Shown here in pieces: positions 8,590 through 17,548 of a stretch of 64,000 nucleotides of DNA. The notes below the pieces were generated by a model. The model had not been told where the DNA came from. It worked only from the letters and a program-made list of their open reading frames with translations, and did not search any database. The first letter of the stretch is position 1. Each line of letters opens with the position of its first letter. The stretch covers positions 1 through 64,000 of the forward strand of contig NZ_RPOK01000006.1 in the NCBI RefSeq assembly GCF_003820355.1. Reading direction: 5' to 3'. This stretch comes from Paralteromonas sediminis. Lineage in GTDB: Bacteria > Pseudomonadota > Gammaproteobacteria > Enterobacterales > Alteromonadaceae. The position numbers were made by a program, and so were the translations under genes.

Positions 8590-9381
8590 ATGACAACCCA
8601 AATCGTCACGCTACACACAGACACCGACGGGATTGCGCACGTGAAATTGAACCGGCCAGAAAAGCATAACGCGCTCAACATGGAGATGTTTTTTGCTATT
8701 GATAAGGTTATTAGGCAAATAAAAAAAGATCCTGCTATCAGAGTAGTCATACTATCTGGAGAAGGTCCTAGCTTTTGTTCGGGTTTGGATGTGCAAGGTG
8801 TGCTAACGAAACCTGCAAATGCCTTAAAGCTGCTATGGAAATGGCTACCTGGAAACGCAAATTTAGCCCAGCGCGTAAGTATAGGGTGGCGGCGACTTAA
8901 TGTTCCAGTGATCGCTGTTCTACACGGAAACTGTTGGGGTGGTGGTATGCAAATCGCACTAGGCAGTGACTACCGCATCGCGTCGCCGGATTGTCAGTTA
9001 GCGATCATGGAAGCCCGGTGGGGCCTTATTCCTGATATGGGCGGAACACCGGGATTGTTAGCTTGTGTATCTGGCGATCACGCTATGCGTTTAGCCATGA
9101 CTGCTGAATCTATTTCTGCTCAACAAGCAGAAAAAATTGGGTTGATTTCACAGGTTTCAAACACGCCACTTGATGACGCACAGGCAATGGCGAAACAGCT
9201 TGTAGCGCGCTCACCAGATACCAACGGGGTGATTAAACGGGTTTATCATGGTTTATGGGCTGGGAATGAAAGACGGATCCTGGCAAAGGAAACACTCAAT
9301 CAAATTAAGATTTTGTTTGGCAAAAACCAGCGTATTGCCGTAAAACGGGAACTAGGAAAAACTGATATACCTTTTCAGTAA
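8590..9381 (+). CDS. Crotonase / enoyl-CoA hydratase family protein
   Basis: About 263 residues. The crotonase fold is shown by LNRPEKHNALN near the N-terminus, the oxyanion-hole segments SGEGPSFCSGLD and GNCWGGGMQIALGSDYRIA, and the catalytic region EARWGLIPDMGGT. Substrate is unknown: hydratase, isomerase or hydrolase activity on acyl-CoA are all possible. The ATG at 8590 is chosen over an upstream in-frame TTG (8584); neither has a strong ribosome-binding site. It is monocistronic, so the context does not name a pathway. Confidence 0.85.
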   Translation: MTTQIVTLHTDTDGIAHVKLNRPEKHNALNMEMFFAIDKVIRQIKKDPAIRVVILSGEGPSFCSGLDVQGVLTKPANALKLLWKWLPGNANLAQRVSIGWRRLNVPVIAVLHGNCWGGGMQIALGSDYRIASPDCQLAIMEARWGLIPDMGGTPGLLACVSGDHAMRLAMTAESISAQQAEKIGLISQVSNTPLDDAQAMAKQLVARSPDTNGVIKRVYHGLWAGNERRILAKETLNQIKILFGKNQRIAVKRELGKTDIPFQ

Positions 9382-9498
9382 TAAAATCTATTTAGAACGT
9401 CAGCGCTTCTTTAATCTCTCTGCTATGCTTATTTAAAGTGCCCGTTTGTCGCAATTTTGGGCGCTTAGGTTTATGGATGTGTGCGTTGAGAATTCCAA

Positions 9499-11826
9499 AT
9501 GAAATTGAACCACTCTGTCTCTGCAGACTTAGGTCTGGCTATCGCTGAAGCATCATCTGTCCTTGTTTGGCTGTCAGATAAAGAAAAACAATGTATCTAT
9601 TTTAACAATGCTTGGCTCCAATACCGTGGAAGAACATTAGAACAAGAATTTGGGTTCGGCTGGGCTGAAGGGGTACATGCTGACGACTATGACAGGTGTG
9701 TGCAGATTTACGAACAGGCGTTTGATGCCAGACAGCCATTTTCTATGGAGTATCGCCTGCAAAAAGCCAATGGCGAATACGGCTGGATTCAAGACGACGG
9801 CGCGCCTTATTATGATAATAATGGAGAATTTAAAGGGTACATTGGCTCTTGTTATGACATCACTCAGACGAAATCTTTACTCGATGAACTTGCCCAGCAA
9901 AAAAATAAACTTGAGAGCAGTAATCTTAGGCTAACGACGTCGATTAAAGCTGGTCAAGTAGGGATCTGGGATTGGGATATCGTCTCAGACGAATTGTTTT
10001 GGGATGAGCAAATGTTCAACATCTATGGTTTGCAACCTTCTACCAAAACGAACACTGTAGAACTCTGGGAAAGTGCATTACATCCTGAAGACAAAGCCAG
10101 TGCGACACGAGCCTTACAAGATGCGCTTAACGATATAAAGCCGTATGACATTAAATTCAGAATAATTAGACCTACTGATGATGTTCGTATTGTAAAAGCC
10201 AGCGCAATTGTCATGCGTGATGAATCTGGCCGTCCGTTGCGTATGTTGGGAACGAACCTAGATGTCACTGCACAACATCAAGCTGACGAGAAGATACGCC
10301 ATCTAGAGAAACGGAATCGGGCATTACTCGATTATTCGCCTGTTTGTCATAAGATTGTTGATCTAGATTTCAACTTGCGCTTCATGAATGCCAATGGTTT
10401 TAACATGTTATCTTTACCACAAGATGATTCATGGTTTGGCAAACCTTACCCATTTAGCTTTTTTCCAACGGATGCAAAAGCACAGATGCAGGAAAAGCTC
10501 GAGTGGGTCAAACAAACTAAACAACGAACCAGCTTTGAATCGATAACCTGCGACAGCATGGGCACAGAGGTGTGGTTATTTCACACTATAATCCCTGTGT
10601 TTAAAGACGACAATAAAGCATTGGATTACCTAACGGTAGTATCTGCAGATATTACTGAGCAAAAAGAAGTACAAGAGCAGTTGCAACACAGAGAAAAAAT
10701 GGATGCAATTGGACAGCTTGCCGGCGGTGTTGCCCATGATTTTAACAATCAATTGGCGAGCATATTGGGCTATACAGAGTTATTGGCAAATGAAATAGTT
10801 AGTGAAAAAGGACAAAAATATCTATCAAAAATCATATCATCGGCAGAACGGTCCAGTACCCTCACCAAGCAATTGCTCACGTTTTCACGCAAACAAAAAT
10901 TGATAAAAGAACCGGTAGATATTCATGAAGAATTACATGAAACAGTTGATCTATTGTTGCATGCCGTCGATAAGCGAATCACAGTTGAGCAGGCGCTTGA
11001 CGCCACAAATCCGATTGTTCAAGGTGACAAGTCACACTTGCAAAGTGCCTTTTTAAATTTGGCGATCAATGCGGCAGATGCCATGAATGATGGTGGTATT
11101 CTGCAAATATCAACCCAAGATGTGCTAGCCGAAGACGACGAGCAACTGAAAGAAGCTGACGACTTAACCGCCGACGAATATGTGAAAGTGACATTTAGGG
11201 ATAATGGCGAAGGTATTGATGAATCGACCATTTCAAAGATTTTTGACCCCTTCTTTTCTACAAAGCTGCCAGGAAAAGGCACTGGTATGGGACTGGCGTC
11301 TGTATACGGTGCAGTTAAACACCACTCAGGCTATATTTTTGTTCAAAGCAAAGTCGATAAAGGAACTGTGTTTACTTTGTATTTTCCCGCTGTCAGAAAA
11401 CAGGAGCAGGTGAACAATAAAACGGTGCAGAAAACATCTGAGATAGGTACAACAGTTACAAACAGGACAGTATTGGTCGTTGATGACGAACCGCTTATCA
11501 GAGAACTGTGTCATGATGTATTAACTGCAAATGGCTATCAAGTCTTGCTGGCAACTAATGGTCAAGAGGCCGTAGATATGTACGCACAGCAGGGCAAGGA
11601 AATCGATGTAGTTATACTGGATTTGATGATGCCTGTGCTAAACGGTGATGATGCGTTTAAAAAGTTAAAAGCGCTGAATCCAGCGATAAACGTCATTATC
11701 AGCTCTGGCTACGACAGTAATGCTTCAATGGGAGACCTGCTTAATATGGGGGTTGCTGGTGTACTGGAAAAGCCCTATAAGTTGGACAAAATGTTGACAA
11801 CACTTGCTGAAATAGTGAGTCAGTAG
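9499..11826 (+). CDS. Soluble PAS-containing hybrid sensor histidine kinase
   Basis: A 775-residue protein with no membrane segment. Order: PAS (about residues 15-125, ending CYDITQTK), PAS (about 150-260, ending LDVTAQH), PAS (about 275-395, ending ADITEQK), HisKA with phospho-acceptor His413 in GGVAHDFNNQLA, HATPase_c (about 510-635; DNGEGI, GKGTGMGLASVYG), and a C-terminal receiver domain with phospho-acceptor Asp708 in VILDLMMP. The HDFNN type of H-box and attached receiver are typical of cytosolic hybrid kinases. The input signal and target are unknown; no separate response regulator is adjacent. A 116-base leader separates it from the crotonase gene. Confidence 0.93.
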   Translation: MKLNHSVSADLGLAIAEASSVLVWLSDKEKQCIYFNNAWLQYRGRTLEQEFGFGWAEGVHADDYDRCVQIYEQAFDARQPFSMEYRLQKANGEYGWIQDDGAPYYDNNGEFKGYIGSCYDITQTKSLLDELAQQKNKLESSNLRLTTSIKAGQVGIWDWDIVSDELFWDEQMFNIYGLQPSTKTNTVELWESALHPEDKASATRALQDALNDIKPYDIKFRIIRPTDDVRIVKASAIVMRDESGRPLRMLGTNLDVTAQHQADEKIRHLEKRNRALLDYSPVCHKIVDLDFNLRFMNANGFNMLSLPQDDSWFGKPYPFSFFPTDAKAQMQEKLEWVKQTKQRTSFESITCDSMGTEVWLFHTIIPVFKDDNKALDYLTVVSADITEQKEVQEQLQHREKMDAIGQLAGGVAHDFNNQLASILGYTELLANEIVSEKGQKYLSKIISSAERSSTLTKQLLTFSRKQKLIKEPVDIHEELHETVDLLLHAVDKRITVEQALDATNPIVQGDKSHLQSAFLNLAINAADAMNDGGILQISTQDVLAEDDEQLKEADDLTADEYVKVTFRDNGEGIDESTISKIFDPFFSTKLPGKGTGMGLASVYGAVKHHSGYIFVQSKVDKGTVFTLYFPAVRKQEQVNNKTVQKTSEIGTTVTNRTVLVVDDEPLIRELCHDVLTANGYQVLLATNGQEAVDMYAQQGKEIDVVILDLMMPVLNGDDAFKKLKALNPAINVIISSGYDSNASMGDLLNMGVAGVLEKPYKLDKMLTTLAEIVSQ

Positions 11827-11888
11827 AGGCCCTTTAGCATTAGACTATGCGTACAAATTAAGAAAATCACAATACGCAGTGGAATACG

Positions 11889-12719
11889 ATGGAACTAATC
11901 GTTTTTGATTTAGATGGTACGCTTTTAAACGAATCTTCAGAGTTGAGCGCCTACACAGTCGAAACACTCAACCTTCTGAGGGAACAAGGTATCGCCCATA
12001 CTGTGGCGACTGGCCGAACGATGCTTTCGGCAAGGCGAGTTATTGGAGATCATGGTTTTGAGCTACCTCATATCTACAGCAATGGCGTTACCATGTGGGA
12101 CCCAAGAAATAATGCTCTTAAGGTCGATAATCAGCTTGATAACAAAGAAGTAACCTATACTGTTGAATGTGCGCTAAAGCATGGTTTGGCGCCATTTATA
12201 AATACGGTATTACTGGATAATCTCACTCATTATCATGCGATTTTCCACGGTAACCTTGCCCACAGTATTGAGCGCGATTTATTGGATAATTTTTTCTGTA
12301 AAGCAGATGTTGAGATCCTACCCCTGGCGGCACTGACACCCGAATATCATGTCACGAATATCAGTATGATTGGCGAGACACAGGCTATTCAGCGTGTTCA
12401 TCAGGAAATAGGGCTTGCAGACAGCTTGATGGCCTACTCGGGCTATACTATGGAGGGCAAGGCATTTAGCTGGATTGATATTCACCATAAAAAGGCAAAC
12501 AAAGGTAGCGCAGTTGATTACCTTAAAACCCAACTTGGCGCGAGCAATGTGATTTGTTTTGGTGATAGCGATAATGACCTGAGTATGTTTGCCTTGTCGG
12601 ATGAATGTTACGCACCAGCCAATGCCAACGACCGAATCAAATCAGCAGCCAGTGCTGTTATTGGGCACCACCACGAAGAGGGGGTTGCCCGCTTTTTGAG
12701 AGAAAGGTTTTCACTTTAA
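11889..12719 (+). CDS. Cof-type HAD-IIB family phosphatase
   Basis: A 276-residue cytosolic hydrolase. HAD motif I is FDLDGTLLN at residues 5-13, motif II is VATGRT, and motif IV is CFGDSDNDLSMF. A large C2B cap lies in between. Relatives dephosphorylate sugar phosphates, flavin precursors or pyridoxal phosphate; the substrate cannot be read from sequence. It follows the hybrid kinase by 62 bases and may be cotranscribed. Confidence 0.88.
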   Translation: MELIVFDLDGTLLNESSELSAYTVETLNLLREQGIAHTVATGRTMLSARRVIGDHGFELPHIYSNGVTMWDPRNNALKVDNQLDNKEVTYTVECALKHGLAPFINTVLLDNLTHYHAIFHGNLAHSIERDLLDNFFCKADVEILPLAALTPEYHVTNISMIGETQAIQRVHQEIGLADSLMAYSGYTMEGKAFSWIDIHHKKANKGSAVDYLKTQLGASNVICFGDSDNDLSMFALSDECYAPANANDRIKSAASAVIGHHHEEGVARFLRERFSL

Positions 12720-12776
12720 GATGCTTTAGTGGCAAGTTCCCCAAGAGTTAGTCAAATACAAGTACCAAGTAGACAA

Positions 12777-13259
12777 TTACGGGTTGATTTGAATAAGCTC
12801 AACGTCGAATATTAGCGCTGAACCCGGTTCAATCTTGCCTGCACCGCGATTGCCATAGGCAAGATCAGCAGGGATAAAAAATCGGAATTTATCACCGGGT
12901 GACATTAACTGGAGTCCTTCAGTCCATCCTTTTATCACTCTGTTTAGCGGGAAACTAATGGGTTCTCCGCGCTGTACGGAACTATCAAATACCTCGCCAT
13001 TTAACAAGGTACCATGATAATGCACAAGCACGACGTCTGTCGCCTTGGGCTTCTCGGTATTGCCGCTCTCTTCGAGTATTTTGTACTGTAACCCTGAATC
13101 GGTAGTTTTTACGTCAGGTTTTAATTTATTTTCAGTTAAAAAGGCGTAGCTGATCGCAAGATTTGTACTTGCAGCATCACGTTGTACTTTGGATTTGTAA
13201 AAATAATAGCCAATACCCAATACCAGAATAATCAGTAATATAATTTTGCCTGCGCTCAT
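12777..13259 (-). CDS. Membrane-anchored FKBP-type peptidyl-prolyl isomerase
   Basis: A 160-residue protein, taking the ATG at 13259 so that the N-terminus is a clean membrane anchor (residues ~5-22) rather than a 24-residue polar extension. The FKBP domain (about 65-160) has VLVHYHGTLLNGEVFDSS, VIKGWTEGLQLMSPGDK and IPADLAYG. It should act as a proline isomerase on the periplasmic side of the inner membrane, or as a signal-anchored periplasmic enzyme. It is divergent from the RND adaptor gene. Confidence 0.9.
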   Translation of the reverse strand: MSAGKIILLIILVLGIGYYFYKSKVQRDAASTNLAISYAFLTENKLKPDVKTTDSGLQYKILEESGNTEKPKATDVVLVHYHGTLLNGEVFDSSVQRGEPISFPLNRVIKGWTEGLQLMSPGDKFRFFIPADLAYGNRGAGKIEPGSALIFDVELIQINP

Positions 13260-13438
13260 TTTTTGTCTAACTCTAGGTTGCCGATTGTGTTCCGGTGCAG
13301 TATACCAACCAGGTGAGAATTCTGAGCACATTATTGCGTTAAATCTGAGACAAATAGTACAGATTGCTAGGTGAATTGCTGATCTGTCAACGCAGCTATA
13401 CAGTAAAAAACGCTAGCGTTACAGATGGAGTATCCCCT

Positions 13439-14473
13439 TTGAGACCATTGATTTATTGCCTGCTAGTGGCGGTGGGAATGTATTCAGCTCTGGCACAAGG
13501 CCAGTCGCGTGGAAACGAACGTCCTGCTAATGTTGTTGTTCAGCCATTAACATTTAGTCCAATTACCTTATCCATTGAGACAGTGGGAAGTGCAGAAGCA
13601 TTTCGGTCGGTGTCTCTTTATGCCGCTGTTGGCGATCGCGTCGAGCAGGTTTATTTTACACCCGGTCAACGTGTTTCAAAAGGTGACGTGTTAGTGGCAT
13701 TAGATGCAAGAAGACAGGAAATTGCCGTCAAGCGGGCAGAAATAGAATTGGCTGACAAAGAGCGCACCCTAAAGCGTGTAAAAAATAGTCTTAAAAAAGA
13801 CGCTGTAACACAAAGTCAGCTAGACGATGCGCTTACACAGCGCGATTTGGCTCTGGTTGCATTGGAAGAAGCGATCGCTAACCTTGAAGATAGACGCGTT
13901 GTGGCTCCTTTCGACGGAATAGTCGGATTAACTAATGTTGAGCCTGGCGATAGAATTGACACCAATACACTCATCACCACTCTGGATGACAGGCAAACGC
14001 TTTTTGTTAATTTTGATGCACCAGAATCGGCGTTATCCATGCTAGAAATTGATAATCCTGTTGAGTTACAGCCATGGAATAACCGCGATATTAGCCTCAA
14101 CGCAGTGATCAAAGAAATGGATTCAAGGGTCAACCTCGACGATCGCACGATACGAGTGAGGGCTTTGTTAGACAACGATGCAGATTTATTCAGGCCTGGG
14201 TTAAGTTTTAGAGTGACGCTGACACTTGAGGGTGAATCTTATCCTATGATCCCCGAAGCGGCTCTCAGTTGGGGCGCAACCAGTGCTCATGTGTGGGTGG
14301 AAAGGGAGCAAAAAGCGGCCAGAGAAGCGGTCACTATCAAACAAAGACGCAGAGGTTACATTCTGGTTGAAGGCAATATTTCAGAGCAAGACAATTTAAT
14401 TATTGAAGGGATTCAACAGTTAAGGGCTGGTCAGGCGGTTAGCACATCAACAATGATGAGTCAGGTGCGTTGA
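13439..14473 (+). CDS. RND efflux pump periplasmic adaptor subunit
   Basis: About 344 residues. The TTG at 13439 is preferred: GGAG lies 8 bases upstream and translation from here starts a typical signal peptide (RPLIYCLLVAVGMYSALA). An in-frame TTG at 13364 would add 25 residues. Domains: lipoyl half-motifs (VEQVYFTPGQRVSKGDVL and VVAPFDGIVGL), an intervening alpha-hairpin, then beta-barrel and membrane-proximal domains (VNFDAPE, RPGLSFRVTL, IPEAALSW). It belongs to the MexH/MdtA-like adaptors, which link an RND pump to an outer-membrane channel. The stop overlaps the start region of the pump gene. Confidence 0.93.
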   Translation: MRPLIYCLLVAVGMYSALAQGQSRGNERPANVVVQPLTFSPITLSIETVGSAEAFRSVSLYAAVGDRVEQVYFTPGQRVSKGDVLVALDARRQEIAVKRAEIELADKERTLKRVKNSLKKDAVTQSQLDDALTQRDLALVALEEAIANLEDRRVVAPFDGIVGLTNVEPGDRIDTNTLITTLDDRQTLFVNFDAPESALSMLEIDNPVELQPWNNRDISLNAVIKEMDSRVNLDDRTIRVRALLDNDADLFRPGLSFRVTLTLEGESYPMIPEAALSWGATSAHVWVEREQKAAREAVTIKQRRRGYILVEGNISEQDNLIIEGIQQLRAGQAVSTSTMMSQVR

Positions 14474-14475
14474 GC

Positions 14476-17400
14476 ATGAACGATTTACCCTCCCTTTCAA
14501 TACGTCGTCCCATTTTAATTGTTGTCATAAACTTGCTTATCATTATTGCGGGTATGTCTGCGATTCTAGGTTTAGAAGTAAGAGAATTACCCGACGTCGA
14601 CCGACCCATTGTGACTATTCGAGCAAGTTTCCCCGGGGCTGCCCCCGAAACTGTTGATACTGAAGTGACCAGTCGCCTAGAAGGTGCAGCGGCCAGAGTC
14701 AGTGGCGTAGCGTCGATAAGAGCACAAAGTGAAGAAGGGTTTTCACGGATCGTAGTGGAGTTTCGTCCTGGCATTGATTTAGAAGACGCCGCGAATGAAA
14801 CACGCGAAGCAGTAAGTGCGATACAACGAGACCTGCCAAGCGATGTTGAACGCCTCGCCATTGTGAAAGCCGACAATGACGCTGGCACTGTGGTTGATTT
14901 AGCTATTTCCAGCAGTGCTGTTGAAACAGAACAACTTACTGAAATGATTCAGACCGACATTGCCCCCTTATTCTTGTCAATTCCTGGAGTGGCTGACGTC
15001 AGAATCAATGGTGACAGAGAACGAGTCTTGCGCGTCACTGTTGACCCAGCAAGATTAGTGAGTTTTGGCTTATCGTTTAGCGATGTTGCAGCGGCATTGA
15101 GGCTCGCGCCATTTGATGTGCCTGCTGGTAGTTTGCGTTCAACTGATCAACAAGTCATCGTGCGGGCTGATGCCACATCGGTCACTGCTGAAGAAGTGAA
15201 AAACATATTGATAGATGGAAACACCCGGGTTGGCGATGTGGCGAGTGTCTACTTTGGGCCAGCTGATGCACGTAGTTTTGTCAGGCTTAATGGCACACCG
15301 GTAATCAGTCTTGGTGTAATCAGACAGGCGGGGTCGAATACCATCGAAATTTCCAATGAGGTAATGCGCATGATCGACGACCTCAGGAAACGTTTCCCCG
15401 ACTTGAACATGACGATAACTGCTGATGATGCACGTTTTATACGAAGTTCAGTCAATGAAGTATTGCTCTCACTGTCGTTTACCATTGGGCTTGTTATTTT
15501 AACGTTGTGGTTGTTCTTAGGGTCATTCAAGGCCACATTAATTCCGGCAATATCAATTCCTGTTTCTATCATTGGGGCGTTGGCGTGCATGTGGATGTTA
15601 GGGTTTTCAATCAATATCCTCACTCTGCTCGCACTAGTATTAGCCACGGGATTAATCGTTGACGATGCAATTGTCGTATCGGAAAACATTCAAAGGCGAA
15701 AAGGAATGGGATTGGGGGCGAAAGCCGCCGCGGTTATTGGGACGCGGGAAGTCTTTTTTGCCGTTGTTGCGACCACCGCAGTCTTGGTAGCTGTCTTTCT
15801 GCCTATTGCATTTTTACCCTCGACAGCAGGGCGTCTATTCCGGGAATTTGGCGGGGTGTTAGCTGCTGCAGTGATCATTTCATCTTTGGTCGCATTAACC
15901 TTGGTACCAGCATTGAAAGCCAAAATAAAATCAACATCAGCCCATAGCGGGACGCTGGAGAAGCTGGGCAATGTTATTAATCAAGGCTATGTGGGCGCGT
16001 TGGGCTGGTGTCTTCGTTTTGGCTGGTTGGTATTGTTGCTTTGCGTGGTTGCCGCAGGTACCGCTTTCCAATTCTACAATCAAATAGAGAAAGAGCTGTT
16101 GCCCCCAGAAGACCGCGGCGTGGTAAGGGTCTTTGCACGAGGGCCTGATGGTGTTGATATTTCATTTATGGATCGCCAAGCCAGAAAGATGGAAGATGTT
16201 CTGTTGCCTTATATGGCAGACGGCAATATTGATACTATTAATACTGTAGTGGGTCAGTGGGATCCCAATATTGTATTCCTGACGATCAACTTAAATGACT
16301 GGGAAGTGAGGAATAAATCGCAGCAGGAGATAATCGACGAAGTTCGGCCTGAACTAGCAGCAATACCCGGTGCACCGGGTAGGGCATTTGGCTCGAACAG
16401 TCTCAACCTGCGCGGGCAGGGGGGCGGTATGGAATTTGCCATTACCGGTGAAAATTACGCAGACATGTTCAATGTGGCACAAGAATTCTCCGCATTAGTT
16501 GAGCAGGAAATTCCCGACGTCGGGCGCGTGAGAATATCTTATCAACCGTCTCAGCCCCAAATGCGTGTGCACATAGACAGGCGCCAGGCGCAGGAGTTGG
16601 GCGTGTCATTTAACGATATAAACGCGACACTTCGGGCCGCTATCGGCGGTAATGATCTGGGCGACTTATATGTGGGAGACCAGGCAATCCCTATTATCTT
16701 GCAATCGACATATAAAAATAATGCCGCACCATCAGAACTGACTAACCTGTATGTATCAGCAAGAGACGGGAATCTGGTTCCCTTGTCGAGCCTGGCTTAT
16801 ATCACAGAAGAAGGCATTGCTGCTGAGTTGGAAAGGCATGCCCAACGGCGCGCCATCGAGGTGGATGTTGATCTACCCGACAGTGTCAGTATGCAGCAGG
16901 CGGTAGATACTATTCGAACGCTTGCCCAGGACGCATTACCCGATGGTTATGGTTTGGTTTTTCTAGGTGAGGCGAAGACATTCAGGGAAACCGACCAACA
17001 GGTGAATATCACGTATCTGGTTGCTTTCTTGATTGTATTGTTGGTATTGGCCGCCCAATTTGAAAGTTTTAACAGTGCCATTGTGGTGATGCTCACTGTG
17101 CCCTTTGGTATCGCAGCAGCACTATTCGCTGCGTTCATTACGGGAACCTCAATTAACATCTATTCACAGATTGGTCTTGTTATGTTGATTGGTTTGTTGG
17201 CTAAAAATGCAATTTTGCTGGTGGAGTTTGCCGATCAGTTAAGAGACAAAGGGGCCAGCGTTTCAGAAGCGATCATAGAAGCTGGCAAAGTGCGCTTAAG
17301 ACCTATAATGATGACGTTGATGTCAACCCTTTTGGGCGGGTTACCGCTAATATTGTCAACAGGCGCCGGGGCCGAGGCCAGAAATGCCATAGGTTGGGTA

Positions 17401-17541
17401 GTATTTGGTGGGCTTGGGATCGCTGTAATATTTACGCTATTTTTGACCCCAGTACTCTATTACTGGCTTGCGCGTTTCGTCAAACCACGAGCCGACCAAG
17501 CTAAGCAACTTGAATCAGAACTGGAGCATTTCAACCAATAA
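14476..17541 (+). CDS. RND family efflux transporter permease
   Basis: A 1021-residue inner-membrane proton-drug antiporter. Features include the N-terminal SIRRPILIVVINLLI helix, two large periplasmic loops, the internally duplicated 12-helix plan, LATGLIVDDAIVVSENIQR in TM4 (paired acidic residues for proton relay) and GLLAKNAILLVEFADQLRD in TM10. The ATG at 14476 lies 3 bases after the adaptor stop. No outer-membrane factor gene is nearby, so a TolC-like channel encoded elsewhere is presumed. Substrates are unknown. Confidence 0.95.
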   Translation: MNDLPSLSIRRPILIVVINLLIIIAGMSAILGLEVRELPDVDRPIVTIRASFPGAAPETVDTEVTSRLEGAAARVSGVASIRAQSEEGFSRIVVEFRPGIDLEDAANETREAVSAIQRDLPSDVERLAIVKADNDAGTVVDLAISSSAVETEQLTEMIQTDIAPLFLSIPGVADVRINGDRERVLRVTVDPARLVSFGLSFSDVAAALRLAPFDVPAGSLRSTDQQVIVRADATSVTAEEVKNILIDGNTRVGDVASVYFGPADARSFVRLNGTPVISLGVIRQAGSNTIEISNEVMRMIDDLRKRFPDLNMTITADDARFIRSSVNEVLLSLSFTIGLVILTLWLFLGSFKATLIPAISIPVSIIGALACMWMLGFSINILTLLALVLATGLIVDDAIVVSENIQRRKGMGLGAKAAAVIGTREVFFAVVATTAVLVAVFLPIAFLPSTAGRLFREFGGVLAAAVIISSLVALTLVPALKAKIKSTSAHSGTLEKLGNVINQGYVGALGWCLRFGWLVLLLCVVAAGTAFQFYNQIEKELLPPEDRGVVRVFARGPDGVDISFMDRQARKMEDVLLPYMADGNIDTINTVVGQWDPNIVFLTINLNDWEVRNKSQQEIIDEVRPELAAIPGAPGRAFGSNSLNLRGQGGGMEFAITGENYADMFNVAQEFSALVEQEIPDVGRVRISYQPSQPQMRVHIDRRQAQELGVSFNDINATLRAAIGGNDLGDLYVGDQAIPIILQSTYKNNAAPSELTNLYVSARDGNLVPLSSLAYITEEGIAAELERHAQRRAIEVDVDLPDSVSMQQAVDTIRTLAQDALPDGYGLVFLGEAKTFRETDQQVNITYLVAFLIVLLVLAAQFESFNSAIVVMLTVPFGIAAALFAAFITGTSINIYSQIGLVMLIGLLAKNAILLVEFADQLRDKGASVSEAIIEAGKVRLRPIMMTLMSTLLGGLPLILSTGAGAEARNAIGWVVFGGLGIAVIFTLFLTPVLYYWLARFVKPRADQAKQLESELEHFNQ

Positions 17542-17548
17542 ATGGACC